Source: Casp-Chloro-G3 sp002816715 (GTDB lineage Bacteria > Chloroflexota > Dehalococcoidia > Lucifugimonadales > UBA3495). From it: a stretch of DNA of 42,034 nucleotides. This document shows positions 25,185-34,040 of the stretch, in pieces; position 1 is the stretch's first letter, and every line of letters starts with the position of its first letter. Both the position numbers and the translations under genes were made by a program. Location: the NCBI GenBank assembly GCA_027623815.1, contig JAQBUV010000013.1, forward strand, positions 1-42,034, written 5' to 3'. Under the pieces are notes generated by a model, which ran no database searches, was not told the DNA's origin, and was given only the letters and a program-made list of their open reading frames with translations.

Positions 25185-25601
25185 CTAGGGCTGGCTCTCC
25201 ACCAGTTCAGTGAGCACGCCAAACACCGAACTGGGATGGACAAAGGCAATGGTGCCGGAAAGCCCTTCTCGCGGCTCTTGGTCGATCAGCCGCATTCCCA
25301 GGCTATCCAAGATTTGCAGTTTGCCGGAAATATCATCGACGTTCAGAGCCAGGTGATGCAGACCTTCGCCTCTGCGTTGGATAAACCGACCGACGGCGCT
25401 GTCGTCGGACAGCGGCTCCAGCAGTTCCAGCCGGGTCTGTCCGACCTGGATTAGCGTCGCCCGAACACCCTGGTCGGCCAATTCCTCAATTCTTGTTGGC
25501 GGCGTGCCGAACACATCCTGGAACAACTTCAGGGCGGCGTCAATGTCCTTGACCGCCACGCCCACATGGTCAATGTAGTTGACGGTGCACGTTTCGGCCA
25601 C
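25185..25601 (-). CDS. mce: Methylmalonyl-CoA epimerase (VOC family)
   Basis: The 138-residue glyoxalase-fold protein interconverts S- and R-methylmalonyl-CoA, feeding the B12-dependent mutase. It begins with NYIDHVGVAVKDIDAAL, containing the first metal His, followed by the LELLEPL glutamate and GEGLHHLALNVDDI with the second His. FVHPSSVFGVLTELVE completes the family pattern. The start is GTG at 25601, chosen for the AAGGAGG 7 nt upstream. It lies 24 bp after the acyl-CoA dehydrogenase gene and is in the same strand group as the mutase catalytic subunit. Confidence 0.93.
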   Translation of the reverse strand: MAETCTVNYIDHVGVAVKDIDAALKLFQDVFGTPPTRIEELADQGVRATLIQVGQTRLELLEPLSDDSAVGRFIQRRGEGLHHLALNVDDISGKLQILDSLGMRLIDQEPREGLSGTIAFVHPSSVFGVLTELVESQP

Positions 25602-25625
25602 GGTACGGCCTCCTTCTGGTTGATA

Positions 25626-26780
25626 CTAGATCTGGTACTGCTCCAGCACTTGCCGGGCAATGACCAGACGCTGAACTTCCGATGTGCCTTCGTAGATGGT
25701 GGTGACCCGTGCGTCGCGGAACAGCCGTTCCACCGTCGAGTCCTTGAAGTAACCGGCCCCGCCGTGGACTTGTAACGCCTGGGAGGCGACCTTGACGCAC
25801 ATCTCCGAGGCCAGCAGCTTGGCCATCGACGCCTCGTTGATGAAGGGTAGTCCTTCGTCCTTGAGAGTGGCGGCCTGCATGGTGGCGGTGCGGGCGGCGT
25901 GAACGTCGGTTGCCATGTCGGCCAGCATGAACTGGATGGCCTGATGCTGGGCGATGGGCTTGCCAAATGTCTGCCGTTGCTGGGCGTAGCGCACCGCTTC
26001 CTCCAGCGCCGCCTGGCCGATACCGACGCACTGGGCGGCGATGATTATCCGGCTGGTGTCTAGAATTTCCATGGCGTAGCGGAACCCCCGGCCCTCTTCG
26101 CCCAACAGGTTGTCGGCGGATACCGGCGTGTCCTGGAAGATTACTTCATTGGTGCTGGAAGCGCGCATTCCCAGCTTGCCGTGCTGGGGGTTGATCTGCA
26201 TCCCGGGCGCGCCCTGATGAACTACAAAGGCGCTGATGCCCCGGTAGCCCTGGGAGCGGTCCAACGTGGCGAACACCACCATGGATTCGGCGACTTCGGC
26301 GTTGGTGATGAACGTCTTGCTGCCGTTGAGGAAGTAGGTGCCGTCGCGCTTGGTGGCGGTGGTCTGCAAGGCGGCGGCGTCGGAGCCACCCCCCGGCTCG
26401 GTCAACGCCCAAGCGGCGATGCCCTTGCCGGAAGCCAGCGATGGTATCAGCCGCTGTTTCTGTTCTTCGTTGCCGAAGCGGTACATGGTGGAGGTGCCCA
26501 GGGACAGGTGGGCGATCAGGGTGACGCTGGCCGATGGGTCGCCCCGGGCGGTCTCTTCCGCGGCGATGGCCACCTGCCGATAACCGCCGCCGCTGCCGCC
26601 GTAGGCCGGGTCGATGCCGATGCCGGTCAATCCCAGCCGGGCCATGCCTTCCCAGTTCTCCATGGAGAAGCGTTCTTCCTCGTCTAGCTGGCGGGCGCGA
26701 GGCTTCAGTTCCCGGTCGGCGAAGTCGCGCACCAGGTTTTGCAGCATCCGCTCTTCTTCGTTAAGTATTTGGTTGGTCAT
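25626..26780 (-). CDS. Acyl-CoA dehydrogenase
   Basis: The 384-residue flavoprotein oxidises an acyl-CoA at C2-C3 and passes electrons to ETF. Visible are WALTEPGGGSDAAAL for FAD/substrate binding, FITNAEVAESMVVFA, RQTFGKPIAQHQAIQF, LQVHGGAGYFKDSTVER and the C-terminal TIYEGTSEVQRLVIAR, whose Glu is the catalytic base position in short- and branched-chain enzymes. The start is ATG at 26780 with AAAGGAG upstream. It is likely co-transcribed with the epimerase gene 24 bp downstream, suggesting a branched-chain or propionate-yielding pathway into methylmalonyl-CoA. Confidence 0.94.
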   Translation of the reverse strand: MTNQILNEEERMLQNLVRDFADRELKPRARQLDEEERFSMENWEGMARLGLTGIGIDPAYGGSGGGYRQVAIAAEETARGDPSASVTLIAHLSLGTSTMYRFGNEEQKQRLIPSLASGKGIAAWALTEPGGGSDAAALQTTATKRDGTYFLNGSKTFITNAEVAESMVVFATLDRSQGYRGISAFVVHQGAPGMQINPQHGKLGMRASSTNEVIFQDTPVSADNLLGEEGRGFRYAMEILDTSRIIIAAQCVGIGQAALEEAVRYAQQRQTFGKPIAQHQAIQFMLADMATDVHAARTATMQAATLKDEGLPFINEASMAKLLASEMCVKVASQALQVHGGAGYFKDSTVERLFRDARVTTIYEGTSEVQRLVIARQVLEQYQI

Positions 26781-26878
26781 GTTTTGGCTCCTTTAGCTGT
26801 TGCACAGATCAGGGACTCCGAATTTTAAACGGGTCTACTTGTTCGTCGTGGAGGTTTTGGGTTGACCTCCTACTTTGA

Positions 26879-27553
26879 CTATAGCGTTGGTTCTTGTTGC
26901 CTGGGGTTCTTTTGAAATCGGAAGCAAACCATGATCAAGAACGAAAAAAAGAAAAATGCCGTTATCGAACCAAAAATTATTGGGATCCAAGGTAATGAGG
27001 GTTTCCATGCCGTGATTTGGAATGGAAGTAAGCAGAAAACAATGCCTGTAGTCAGGATAAAAATCAGTACGCCAATGTCGATACGACCATGTCCGCGTGT
27101 TCCAACTCGTCGATTTTGTACCAATTCTTTAACTGCCGCCACACGTTGTTCATCAGTCAATCTAGCGGTTGACGAGAAAATCTGTCTAGTAGGTGTTACA
27201 ACCCTTCGCAAGTATCCGCTGATCCCACGCTCTGTGGGTACATTCAACGAAGTCTCATAACTCAAAAGTTCTGGATATAAATCGACTACTTGATTATCAA
27301 ACCAATGGCTGTACCAACGAAACAAGAGTAAAAAGATCGAGGAAGTACCTGCTGCGACGGCTAAAATAGCAAATTCGATAGGCTCCTGAGCCTTCCTGGA
27401 CAACGCTCCGTCGATAAATACACCAATTGCTAATGTCCAGACTGCGGAGGTAAGAGCCAACCCATAGCCAAAGAAGTTGTTCATTCGGTCCACCAGAGAA
27501 TTCCTGAACTGATAAGTGACTTGAAGCATTGTACGCAGATTCTCGTCGCTCAT
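26879..27553 (-). CDS. Four-helix membrane protein of unknown function
   Basis: The 224-residue product has four predicted membrane segments: about 27-48, 60-79, 158-178 and 187-211. The first two are separated from the last two by a charged, Arg-rich middle (about 85-157) likely in the cytoplasm. I do not recognise the family. The start is ATG at 27553 (MSDENLRTM) because GTGAGG lies just upstream; the frame continues 32 codons further up, but without a comparable site. Base composition is unusual: the line 26941-27000 has 21 G+C of 60, whereas 26401-26460 in the adjoining dehydrogenase has 38 of 60. That suggests horizontal acquisition between two metabolic genes. It superficially recalls small membrane effectors but has no diagnostic motif. 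Confidence 0.7.
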   Translation of the reverse strand: MSDENLRTMLQVTYQFRNSLVDRMNNFFGYGLALTSAVWTLAIGVFIDGALSRKAQEPIEFAILAVAAGTSSIFLLLFRWYSHWFDNQVVDLYPELLSYETSLNVPTERGISGYLRRVVTPTRQIFSSTARLTDEQRVAAVKELVQNRRVGTRGHGRIDIGVLIFILTTGIVFCLLPFQITAWKPSLPWIPIIFGSITAFFFFSFLIMVCFRFQKNPRQQEPTL

Positions 27554-27658
27554 GACCTCACTTCCCATCGGCTTCCTTGACCTTTGCTTTTCCCGGAGTA
27601 GACAGAGAATTATTCCTGTGATTCCCGATAGAATAGCGAAGCGTAACAAGTATGCCCC

Positions 27659-29317
27659 CTAAATCCCCGGCATCTGCTGCTGCTCGCCGAACACGTTGCG
27701 GAACACCTGGCAAATCTCTCCCAGGGTGCAGTAGCTCTCCACGCACTCTAGAATGGCCGGAACGGTGTTTTCATCGCCATTGGCAACCTGTTCCAGCCGG
27801 GATAGGGCGGCAGTCACTTGGGTACCATCCCGCTCGTTGCGTAGTCTCTGGAGGCGGGCTATCTGCTGCTGGGCTGCTTCAGCATCCACGCTTAGCAGAT
27901 TGCCCATCGGTATCTCATCGGCGACGTACTGGTTGACGCCTACCACCACTCTCTGGCCTGAGTCCACCTGCTGCTGATGCTGGTAGGCCGACTCGCCAAT
28001 CTCCCGCATCTGGAACCCCTGCTCAATTGCGCTCACCGCCCCGCCCATCTGGTCAATGCGGTCAATGTACTCGAAGGCCCGGGCTTCCAGGTCGTTGGTC
28101 AGACTCTCTACGTAGTAGGAGCCGCCCAGCGGGTCTACCACGTCGGCGACACCGCTTTCGTGGGCGATGATCTGCTGGGTGCGCAGGGATAGCAGGGCCG
28201 ATTCTTCGGTGGGTAGGCCCAACGCCTCGTCCCGCGAGTTTACGTGCAGCGACTGAGTGCCGCCCAACACGGCGGCCAGCGCCTGAATTGCGCTGCGCAC
28301 CAGGTTGTTGTCGGGTTGCTGGGCGGTGAGAGTTACCCCGGCAGTCTGGGTGTGGAAACGCAGCATCATCGAGCGGGGGTCTTCCGCCCCGAATCGCTCC
28401 TTCATAATCTTGGCCCACATGCGCCGCGCCGCCCGGAACTTGGCGACCTCTTCAAACAGGTTGTTCTGGGACACGAAGAAGAAGGAGATGCGCGGCGCAA
28501 AGTCGTCCACATTTAGCCCGGCGTCGATGGCGGCCCGCACGTAGGCGATGGCGTTGGCGAAGGTGAAGGCTAACTCCTGCACGGCGGTCGCGCCGGCCTC
28601 GCGCATGTGGTAGCCGCTGACGCTGATGCTGTTCCAGCGAGGAACCTGCTCAGCGCAATACTTGAACACGTCCACCACCAGCCGCATGGAGGGCCGGGGC
28701 GGGTAAGCGTAGGTGCCCCGCGCGATGTATTCCTTGAGGATGTCGTTTTGCAGGGTGCCGCTGATCTGGCTCTGGGCCACTCCCTGGCGTTTGGCGGCGG
28801 CGATGTACATGCACAGCAGCACCGACGCCGTGGAGTTGATCGTCATAGAGGTGCTGACCCGGTCCAGTGGGATGTCCTTGAAGAGGGTTTCCATGTCCTC
28901 CAGGCTACAGATGGGCACTCCCACTTTGCCGACCTCACCCTGGGACAAGGGATGGTCTGAGTCGTAGCCAATTTGGGTGGGCAGGTCAAAGGCCACCGAA
29001 AGCCCGGTCTGTCCCTGGTCCAGCAGGTAGCGGAACCGCTCGTTGGTGTCGGCGGCGGTGGCATAGCCGGAGTACTGCCGCATGGTCCAGATGCGGCCCC
29101 GGTACGTGTTGGGCTGCACTCCCCGGGTGTAGGGATACTCGCCGGGGAAACCGATATCTTTTAGGTAGTCCAGCTTTGAGTCGCTCAAGTCTTCCGCAGT
29201 GTAAACTGGGTCGATGTCTATTCCGCTGTCGGTCTGGAAGCTCTCTTGGCGTTGGGGAAACCGAGCAGTAGCCGGGTCCAGACTGTTTCTACGCCATTCT
29301 TCTTTGCTGTTGGACAC
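27659..29317 (-). CDS. Methylmalonyl-CoA mutase, catalytic (large-domain) subunit
   Basis: The 552-residue protein is the TIM-barrel domain of a split acyl-CoA mutase that rearranges R-methylmalonyl-CoA to succinyl-CoA using adenosylcobalamin. Typical segments are PYTRGVQPNTYRGRIWTMRQ, SVAFDLPTQIGYDSDHP, ISVSGYHMREAGATAVQEL and RFHTQTAGVTLTAQQP. It lacks the B12-binding domain, which is supplied by the separate 13669-14085 gene. The start is GTG at 29317 (VSNSKEEW), with GGAGA upstream; a longer frame to 29410 has no support from the conserved region. It lies 105 bp upstream of the AT-rich membrane-protein gene, then the dehydrogenase and epimerase. Confidence 0.94.
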   Translation of the reverse strand: MSNSKEEWRRNSLDPATARFPQRQESFQTDSGIDIDPVYTAEDLSDSKLDYLKDIGFPGEYPYTRGVQPNTYRGRIWTMRQYSGYATAADTNERFRYLLDQGQTGLSVAFDLPTQIGYDSDHPLSQGEVGKVGVPICSLEDMETLFKDIPLDRVSTSMTINSTASVLLCMYIAAAKRQGVAQSQISGTLQNDILKEYIARGTYAYPPRPSMRLVVDVFKYCAEQVPRWNSISVSGYHMREAGATAVQELAFTFANAIAYVRAAIDAGLNVDDFAPRISFFFVSQNNLFEEVAKFRAARRMWAKIMKERFGAEDPRSMMLRFHTQTAGVTLTAQQPDNNLVRSAIQALAAVLGGTQSLHVNSRDEALGLPTEESALLSLRTQQIIAHESGVADVVDPLGGSYYVESLTNDLEARAFEYIDRIDQMGGAVSAIEQGFQMREIGESAYQHQQQVDSGQRVVVGVNQYVADEIPMGNLLSVDAEAAQQQIARLQRLRNERDGTQVTAALSRLEQVANGDENTVPAILECVESYCTLGEICQVFRNVFGEQQQMPGI

Positions 29318-29463
29318 CGTTAGTCTCCTGTCCCGGCGATACGGTTCATTTTGGGTAAAAGTGCGTCCCAAAAGCCTGAGTCTCCCTGAGTCACACCATT
29401 GTAGCGTCATTGAGTCTTGCTACTCAACCCGCTGGGAACGTAGGTAGTGGCCCAGTTAGGTTC

Positions 29464-29547
29464 TCGTCATTCCGGCGCAAGTCGTAATCTAGCAAGGCAT
29501 AGCAACCACGCCGGTATCTGGACACCGGCCTTCGCCAGTGTGACGAA
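29464..29547 (+). repeat. Dispersed element D, copy 1
   Basis: TCGTCATTCCGGCGCAAG at one end and CACCGGCCTTCGCCAGTGTG at the other form an imperfect palindrome of the common GTCATTCCGGCG...CGCCGGTGTGAC type. A second copy is at 34041-34107. It lies in the 524-bp gap 29318-29841, which also holds a tandem repeat and a promoter but no gene. Confidence 0.75.
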
Positions 29548-29630
29548 TGGAATCCCATTCCTGAGCCAGCATATTGAACCACTGCCGGATTTGCAGTTGC
29601 CCAGCTGAAAACGCGCGAAAGATCAGAATG

Positions 29631-29659
29631 TGGTGAGTTAGTGGTGAGTTAGTGGTGAG
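29631..29659. repeat. Tandem repeat, 11-bp unit
   Basis: TGGTGAGTTAG occurs twice, followed by a partial third copy (TGGTGAG). It is intergenic, about 90 bp before the -35 box of the YvcK-like gene. Confidence 0.85.
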
Positions 29660-29745
29660 ATTGTCGGGTCATAATCGGGTTGTGGCCAGATTGGGGTCGA
29701 CTGTCAAGTTCTGTTTGAAAAGAGTTTGCCCTGACCAGTATCACC

Positions 29746-29775
29746 TTGACACTAAAGAAACGCCCTTCTTATACT
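29746..29775 (+). promoter_or_regulatory. Sigma-70-type promoter for the YvcK-like gene
   Basis: TTGACA (29746-29751) and TATACT (29770-29775) are separated by 18 bp. The predicted start of transcription is near 29782. Downstream, the 9-mer ATAGTGCTA occurs twice (29787-29795 and 29815-29823), a possible pair of regulator sites within the leader. Confidence 0.7.
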
Positions 29776-29841
29776 AACTTAAACGTATAGTGCTATTATT
29801 GGTATTGTCTATGGATAGTGCTAATAGATCGAACAAAATAA

Positions 29842-30843
29842 ATGAGCAGAAAACGCATTGTAGTAGTGGGCGGCGGCACTGGCAACCACACTACTCTTAC
29901 TGGACTTAGAACCCTGGACTGCGATCTTTCCGCTGTGGTGACCATGACTGACAGCGGAGGTAGCTCTGGCAGGCTGCGGGATGAATTGGGACACCTGCCT
30001 CCCGGCGATATTCGCCGTTGTTTGATGGCTCTAGCCTCCGAAGACAAGTCCGGTAACCTGATGCATCGATTGTTTGACTATCGTTTCAGTTCCGGCAATG
30101 GACTGAGCGGCCACAACTTTGGTAATTTGCTGCTCACCGCGCTCACCGAGGTCACTGGCAACACCATCACCGCCATTGAAGAAGCCTCCAAATTGTTGGG
30201 GCTCAAGGGCAAGGTGCTTCCGGTTACGCTGACCCGTTCTACCCTGGTTGCTCGATTGGTTGATGGCACGGAGCTATCCGGTGAATCCACCATAGATTTG
30301 CGCCAAGAAAACCTCAACGTCAGCATAGATTACGTGTCGTTAGACCCTAAAGCCTATGTGTATCCGCCAGTGCTGGACGCTTTCCTACAGGCCGACGCAA
30401 TTGTTTTGGGTCCGGGAGATATATACACCAGCGTCTTGCCTAACCTTCTGGTGGAGGACGTGGCCGAAGCGATCAACGCCTCCAAGGCGGTTAAAGTCCA
30501 CGTTTGCAATTTAATGACCAAACCGTCGGAGTCGAAAGGGTTCAGAGCCTCAACCTTTGTCAAATTGCTGATTGATTATCTCGGGCGGGTTCAACCCCTG
30601 GACTTTCTGATATTTAACGATTCTCCGTTTCCAGAACGGCTGTTGCTGCGTTACGCTGCCGGCGGCCAGTATCCAGTAGAATTGGATCTGGACGAAACAC
30701 AGAATCTGGTAAAGCAAGTTTTAGCAAGGCCGATTTTGGCCGCTGGGGTCAAGCTGCGCCATGACCCGTATGCCTTGGCCAAAGCGATCATGGAAACCGT
30801 TGCAGATCCTAAGCCTAAGCTTGAAGGGCAATTGAGCAGCTAG
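29842..30843 (+). CDS. yvcK: YvcK/CofD-like protein (gluconeogenesis factor)
   Basis: The 333-residue protein matches the YvcK family (CofD-like fold), needed for proper peptidoglycan synthesis and growth on gluconeogenic carbon sources, and known to bind UDP-sugars. It begins RIVVVGGGTGNHTTLTGL, followed by MTDSGGSSGRLRDELGHLPPGDIRRCL, GHNFGNLLLTALTE and LGPGDIYTSVLPNLLV. The usual RapZ and WhiA neighbours are absent. The start is ATG at 29842 without a strong Shine-Dalgarno, under the promoter at 29746. The next gene, glmS, makes the UDP-GlcNAc precursor, which suits an envelope role. Confidence 0.93.
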   Translation: MSRKRIVVVGGGTGNHTTLTGLRTLDCDLSAVVTMTDSGGSSGRLRDELGHLPPGDIRRCLMALASEDKSGNLMHRLFDYRFSSGNGLSGHNFGNLLLTALTEVTGNTITAIEEASKLLGLKGKVLPVTLTRSTLVARLVDGTELSGESTIDLRQENLNVSIDYVSLDPKAYVYPPVLDAFLQADAIVLGPGDIYTSVLPNLLVEDVAEAINASKAVKVHVCNLMTKPSESKGFRASTFVKLLIDYLGRVQPLDFLIFNDSPFPERLLLRYAAGGQYPVELDLDETQNLVKQVLARPILAAGVKLRHDPYALAKAIMETVADPKPKLEGQLSS

Positions 30844-30888
30844 GTCGCACCCCCTACTTTGGGCAAAACCCTTTTTCAAAACCCGATT

Positions 30889-30926
30889 TAATGAATCCAA
30901 CTAATGAATCCAACTAATGAATCCAC
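30889..30926. repeat. Tandem repeat, 3 x 13 bp
   Basis: TAATGAATCCAAC is repeated almost three times in the 317-bp gap between the YvcK-like gene and glmS (30844-31160). No gene is visible in this gap; a likely glmS promoter lies at its far end. Confidence 0.85.
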
Positions 30927-31025
30927 AATGAGCTAATCTCAGAACGAGTCTCAAATAGCAAATTTGGTTTGGGTGGATTCTTCGGCTGGTGCTGGCTCAA
31001 TATGGTTAGATAAAGTACGTTAGAG

Positions 31026-31055
31026 TTAGCCTGTCGCTCTTTGGGACTGTATAGT
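31026..31055 (+). promoter_or_regulatory. Possible glmS promoter
   Basis: TATAGT at 31050-31055 with a weak -35 TTAGCC at 31026-31031 (18-bp spacer). The leader that would follow contains a hairpin with ACGGT (31069-31073) paired to ACCGT (31096-31100) and a TTT/AAA extension. Confidence 0.4.
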
Positions 31056-31160
31056 AACTTGTTTTGGTACGGTTTTATGCTTAACTAAGTAAAATACCGT
31101 CCGCCAGGTTCAAGCTATAAGTTGTTCTTATTCTTAGGGTCGGTTGTTATCGGAGGCATC

Positions 31161-33023
31161 GTGTGTGGCATAGTCGCATACCTGGGTAATCAGGAAGCTT
31201 GGCCCATCATCTTGGAAGGCCTGCAGCGGTTGGAATACCGGGGCTATGACAGTGCTGGCATTGCCATTGCCGACGGTTCAGGTAAATTACACTTCCGCAA
31301 AACAGTCGGGAAAGTTGTCGGTCTGATTCCGGTGGGCCAATTGGGTGTTCCCCAGGGTTTTGCTGGCATTGGACACACTCGTTGGGCCACACATGGCAAG
31401 CCCTCTAGCGCCAACGCCCACCCTCACACCGAGTGCCACGGGGACATCGCTTTAGTCCACAATGGAATCGTGGAAAACTTTTTGGTATTGAAACGTCGTC
31501 TTCAGGATCAAGGTCATGAGTTCACCTCTGAGACTGATACTGAAGTTATAGCCCACTTGATTGAGGAAGGGTGCGCCGAAGGTCTGTCTTTTGAAGACTC
31601 TTTCCGGCGTTTGGGCACAGTACTAAAAGGCTCTCAAGCAATTGCGGCCATGATGCAGGGAGAAGCTGGTAAGATCTGCGTGATGCGTCTGGGAAACGCC
31701 GGTGGCATTGTGGTGGCCAACCGCGATGGCCAAAGTATTGTGGCCAGCGATTTGCCGGCTATGCTGCCGCTGTTCCGTATGGACTCTCCGTCCGGGGATG
31801 TGGGATTCATGGAGCCCGGGGAGATGGCGATTGTTACCCGGCAGGGCGTTAACTATCTGGACCTAGAGGGCAACGCGTTGGAAAAACAGTTGCGCCACGT
31901 TACTCCAGAAGATGTGTTGATCGACAAGGGCGGCTACCGGCACTTTATGCTCAAGGAAATTATGGAGCAGCCGCAGGCGGTGGCGGCGGCTTTGCGGGAG
32001 AGGGTGGACTTTGAGCACGGAAGAGTCAATTTGCCCGACTTCCCCATCTCCGACGCGGATATCAAGCAATTGCAGCGGGTGATGCTGATTGGATGCGGTA
32101 CCAGCCTGCACGCGGCTCAGGTGGGTCGGCACCTCATAGAACGGCTGGCTGGTCTGCCTGCCGAAGTTGAGAGCGCTTCAGAGTTCCGCTATCGGGATGC
32201 CTATATCAACGAGCGCACGCTGTACATTTCTATTGCTCAGTCTGGGGAGACCGCCGATACGGTGGCGGCAATGCACGAGATCAAGGCTAAGGGTGGTCGG
32301 CTGATCACCATCTGCAATGCCCAGGGCAGCCAGGCCTCCAGACTGGCTGAAGCCACCTTATACATGCGCTCGGGCATGGAGGTTGGGGTGGCCAGCACCA
32401 AGACTTTCATCTCATCTCTGACTATCCTGAACTTGCTGGCCGTGTACTTGGGGCAAGTTAGAGGTCAACTTTCCCCGGAAGATTCTCGTCGGTTGGTTGA
32501 TGACTTGGCCCGAGTCCCCACGCTCATCGGGGATATGCTGGTTGACACCAGTCAGTACCAGCAACTGGCCCGGCGCTTCAAAGATTATAACAATTTCATG
32601 TTCCTGGGCAGAGGTATCAACTCACCCATTGCCTCAGAGGGAGCGTTGAAATTGAAGGAAATTAGTTATATCCATGCGGAAGGCTATCCGGCGGGGGAGA
32701 TGAAGCATGGCCCCATTGCGCTGATTGATACGGAAATGGCCACGCTGGCCCTGGCGCCCCGGGATTCGCTCTTCGACAAGATGCTGAGCAATGTGAAAGA
32801 GGTAAAAGCCCGGGATGGCGTGGTCATTGGAGTTACCACGGCGGGAGACACTGAGTTGAGCGAGGAAGTAGATGAAATAATCTACATACCTCCAGCCCCG
32901 GACCACTTGGTGCCCATGCTGGCTACTATACCAATGCAGTTGCTGGCTTACCACATCTCTGTTCAGCGGGGTTGCGATGTTGACCAGCCGCGCAATTTAG
33001 CCAAGTCAGTGACTGTTGAGTAG
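31161..33023 (+). CDS. glmS: Glutamine-fructose-6-phosphate aminotransferase (isomerizing)
   Basis: The 620-residue enzyme makes glucosamine-6-phosphate from fructose-6-phosphate and glutamine, the first step to UDP-GlcNAc. The start is GTG at 31161, since the mature enzyme needs Cys at position 2 (V-CGIVAYLG) as the glutaminase nucleophile, and GGAGG lies just upstream. The N-terminal glutaminase domain has LEYRGYDSAGIA, GHTRWATHGKPS and TETDTEVIAHL. Two SIS domains follow, with IGCGTSLHAAQ, SQSGETADTVAA and the GRGINSPIASEGALKLKEI segment. The end reads QPRNLAKSVTVE, the canonical terminus. No glmS ribozyme signature is seen in the leader. Confidence 0.97.
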   Translation: MCGIVAYLGNQEAWPIILEGLQRLEYRGYDSAGIAIADGSGKLHFRKTVGKVVGLIPVGQLGVPQGFAGIGHTRWATHGKPSSANAHPHTECHGDIALVHNGIVENFLVLKRRLQDQGHEFTSETDTEVIAHLIEEGCAEGLSFEDSFRRLGTVLKGSQAIAAMMQGEAGKICVMRLGNAGGIVVANRDGQSIVASDLPAMLPLFRMDSPSGDVGFMEPGEMAIVTRQGVNYLDLEGNALEKQLRHVTPEDVLIDKGGYRHFMLKEIMEQPQAVAAALRERVDFEHGRVNLPDFPISDADIKQLQRVMLIGCGTSLHAAQVGRHLIERLAGLPAEVESASEFRYRDAYINERTLYISIAQSGETADTVAAMHEIKAKGGRLITICNAQGSQASRLAEATLYMRSGMEVGVASTKTFISSLTILNLLAVYLGQVRGQLSPEDSRRLVDDLARVPTLIGDMLVDTSQYQQLARRFKDYNNFMFLGRGINSPIASEGALKLKEISYIHAEGYPAGEMKHGPIALIDTEMATLALAPRDSLFDKMLSNVKEVKARDGVVIGVTTAGDTELSEEVDEIIYIPPAPDHLVPMLATIPMQLLAYHISVQRGCDVDQPRNLAKSVTVE

Positions 33024-33102
33024 TTCAGGCTACAGGGCGCTTCCCTTGTTTTCATTCGACGTTTCGGTTGCGCCCTTTCAGTTCCGCGGGCAAAAGTAGC
33101 CA

Positions 33103-33897
33103 ATGCCCTCTATTTCCGCGTTCATTCTTGGCCTGGTGCAGGGTCTAACCGAGTTCCTGCCGGTTTCCAGCTCCGGGCACCTGGTAATTGCCTCCAAGCT
33201 GCTGGAATACCAGTCGCCGGGATTGATCCTGGAAACCGTAGTCCACATCGCCACTACCCTGGCGGTAATCATCTACTTCCGTAAACGGTTTGCCTCAGTT
33301 ATTGTCGGTGTTTTCAACGACATCGACAGTCGCAAGCTGGTTCTCATGCTTGGCTTGTCGTTCTGCACTACTGCCGTGATCGGGATTGGACTGGATCAAA
33401 GCGGAGTCATTGATTTGGTGTTTGACTCACCGGTCTTCGTTGGTGCCATGCTGCTGGTAACCGCCGGTGCGTTGTTCTCGGTATTGCGCTTGCAGCCTGC
33501 CGCAGAATCCGACCAGCCGTTGCAGATTTCCTGGAAGGTGGCGGTTCTGGTGGGACTGGCCCAGGGAGTTGCAATTTTCCCGGGCATCTCTCGTAGCGGG
33601 TTTACGATTGTTGCCGGGCTTTGGGGAGGAATGGGACGGAGATCAGCCGCCGAGTTCTCCTTTTTATTATCGGTGCCCACCATCCTGGCGGCGTCGCTGT
33701 TTGAGTTGTGGCGAGAACCTGACCTGGCAATTGGCGACGGTCAGGCCATGATTGTTGCCGGAGTTGTTGCTTTCATCACCGGAATGGCGGCCATTCACTG
33801 GTTAATGCGCTGGCTACAGCGGGGCCGTTTGTGGTGGTTTGCCGGCTATTGCGCTTTAATTGGAAGCGCTTCGGTGGCATATTGGGGGTTCTTCTAA
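33103..33897 (+). CDS. uppP: Undecaprenyl-diphosphatase (BacA/UppP)
   Basis: The 264-residue, strongly hydrophobic protein recycles undecaprenyl diphosphate, the lipid carrier for peptidoglycan. It begins with LGLVQGLTEFLPVSSSGHL, the first conserved motif with catalytic Glu and Ser, and later has IFPGISRSGFTIVAGL, the second motif with the essential Arg. About seven to eight membrane helices are apparent. The start is ATG at 33103. It follows glmS by 79 bp. The gap contains GGGCGC and GCGCCC arms that could pair around a long loop. Confidence 0.95.
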   Translation: MPSISAFILGLVQGLTEFLPVSSSGHLVIASKLLEYQSPGLILETVVHIATTLAVIIYFRKRFASVIVGVFNDIDSRKLVLMLGLSFCTTAVIGIGLDQSGVIDLVFDSPVFVGAMLLVTAGALFSVLRLQPAAESDQPLQISWKVAVLVGLAQGVAIFPGISRSGFTIVAGLWGGMGRRSAAEFSFLLSVPTILAASLFELWREPDLAIGDGQAMIVAGVVAFITGMAAIHWLMRWLQRGRLWWFAGYCALIGSASVAYWGFF

Positions 33898-34040
33898 GAT
33901 GGGTGTTCGCCAAGAAGACGATCATTCCATATAGCGGGAACGCTACCGGCATTAGAGCAATCGCATATCCTTGAGATCAGATAGTGAAATCAGACAGTCC
34001 ACTTGCAACTTCTGTGATGTCCAAGCCGTAATGGCTAAAT

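Noticed and set aside
30889..30926. CRISPR-like array
   Set aside because: The 13-bp units are directly adjacent with no spacers, and no cas gene is in the window.
31057..31160. glmS ribozyme in the glmS leader
   Set aside because: The leader is only about 100 nt, and the conserved cleavage-site and core sequences of the glmS ribozyme are not visible; only one simple hairpin is seen.
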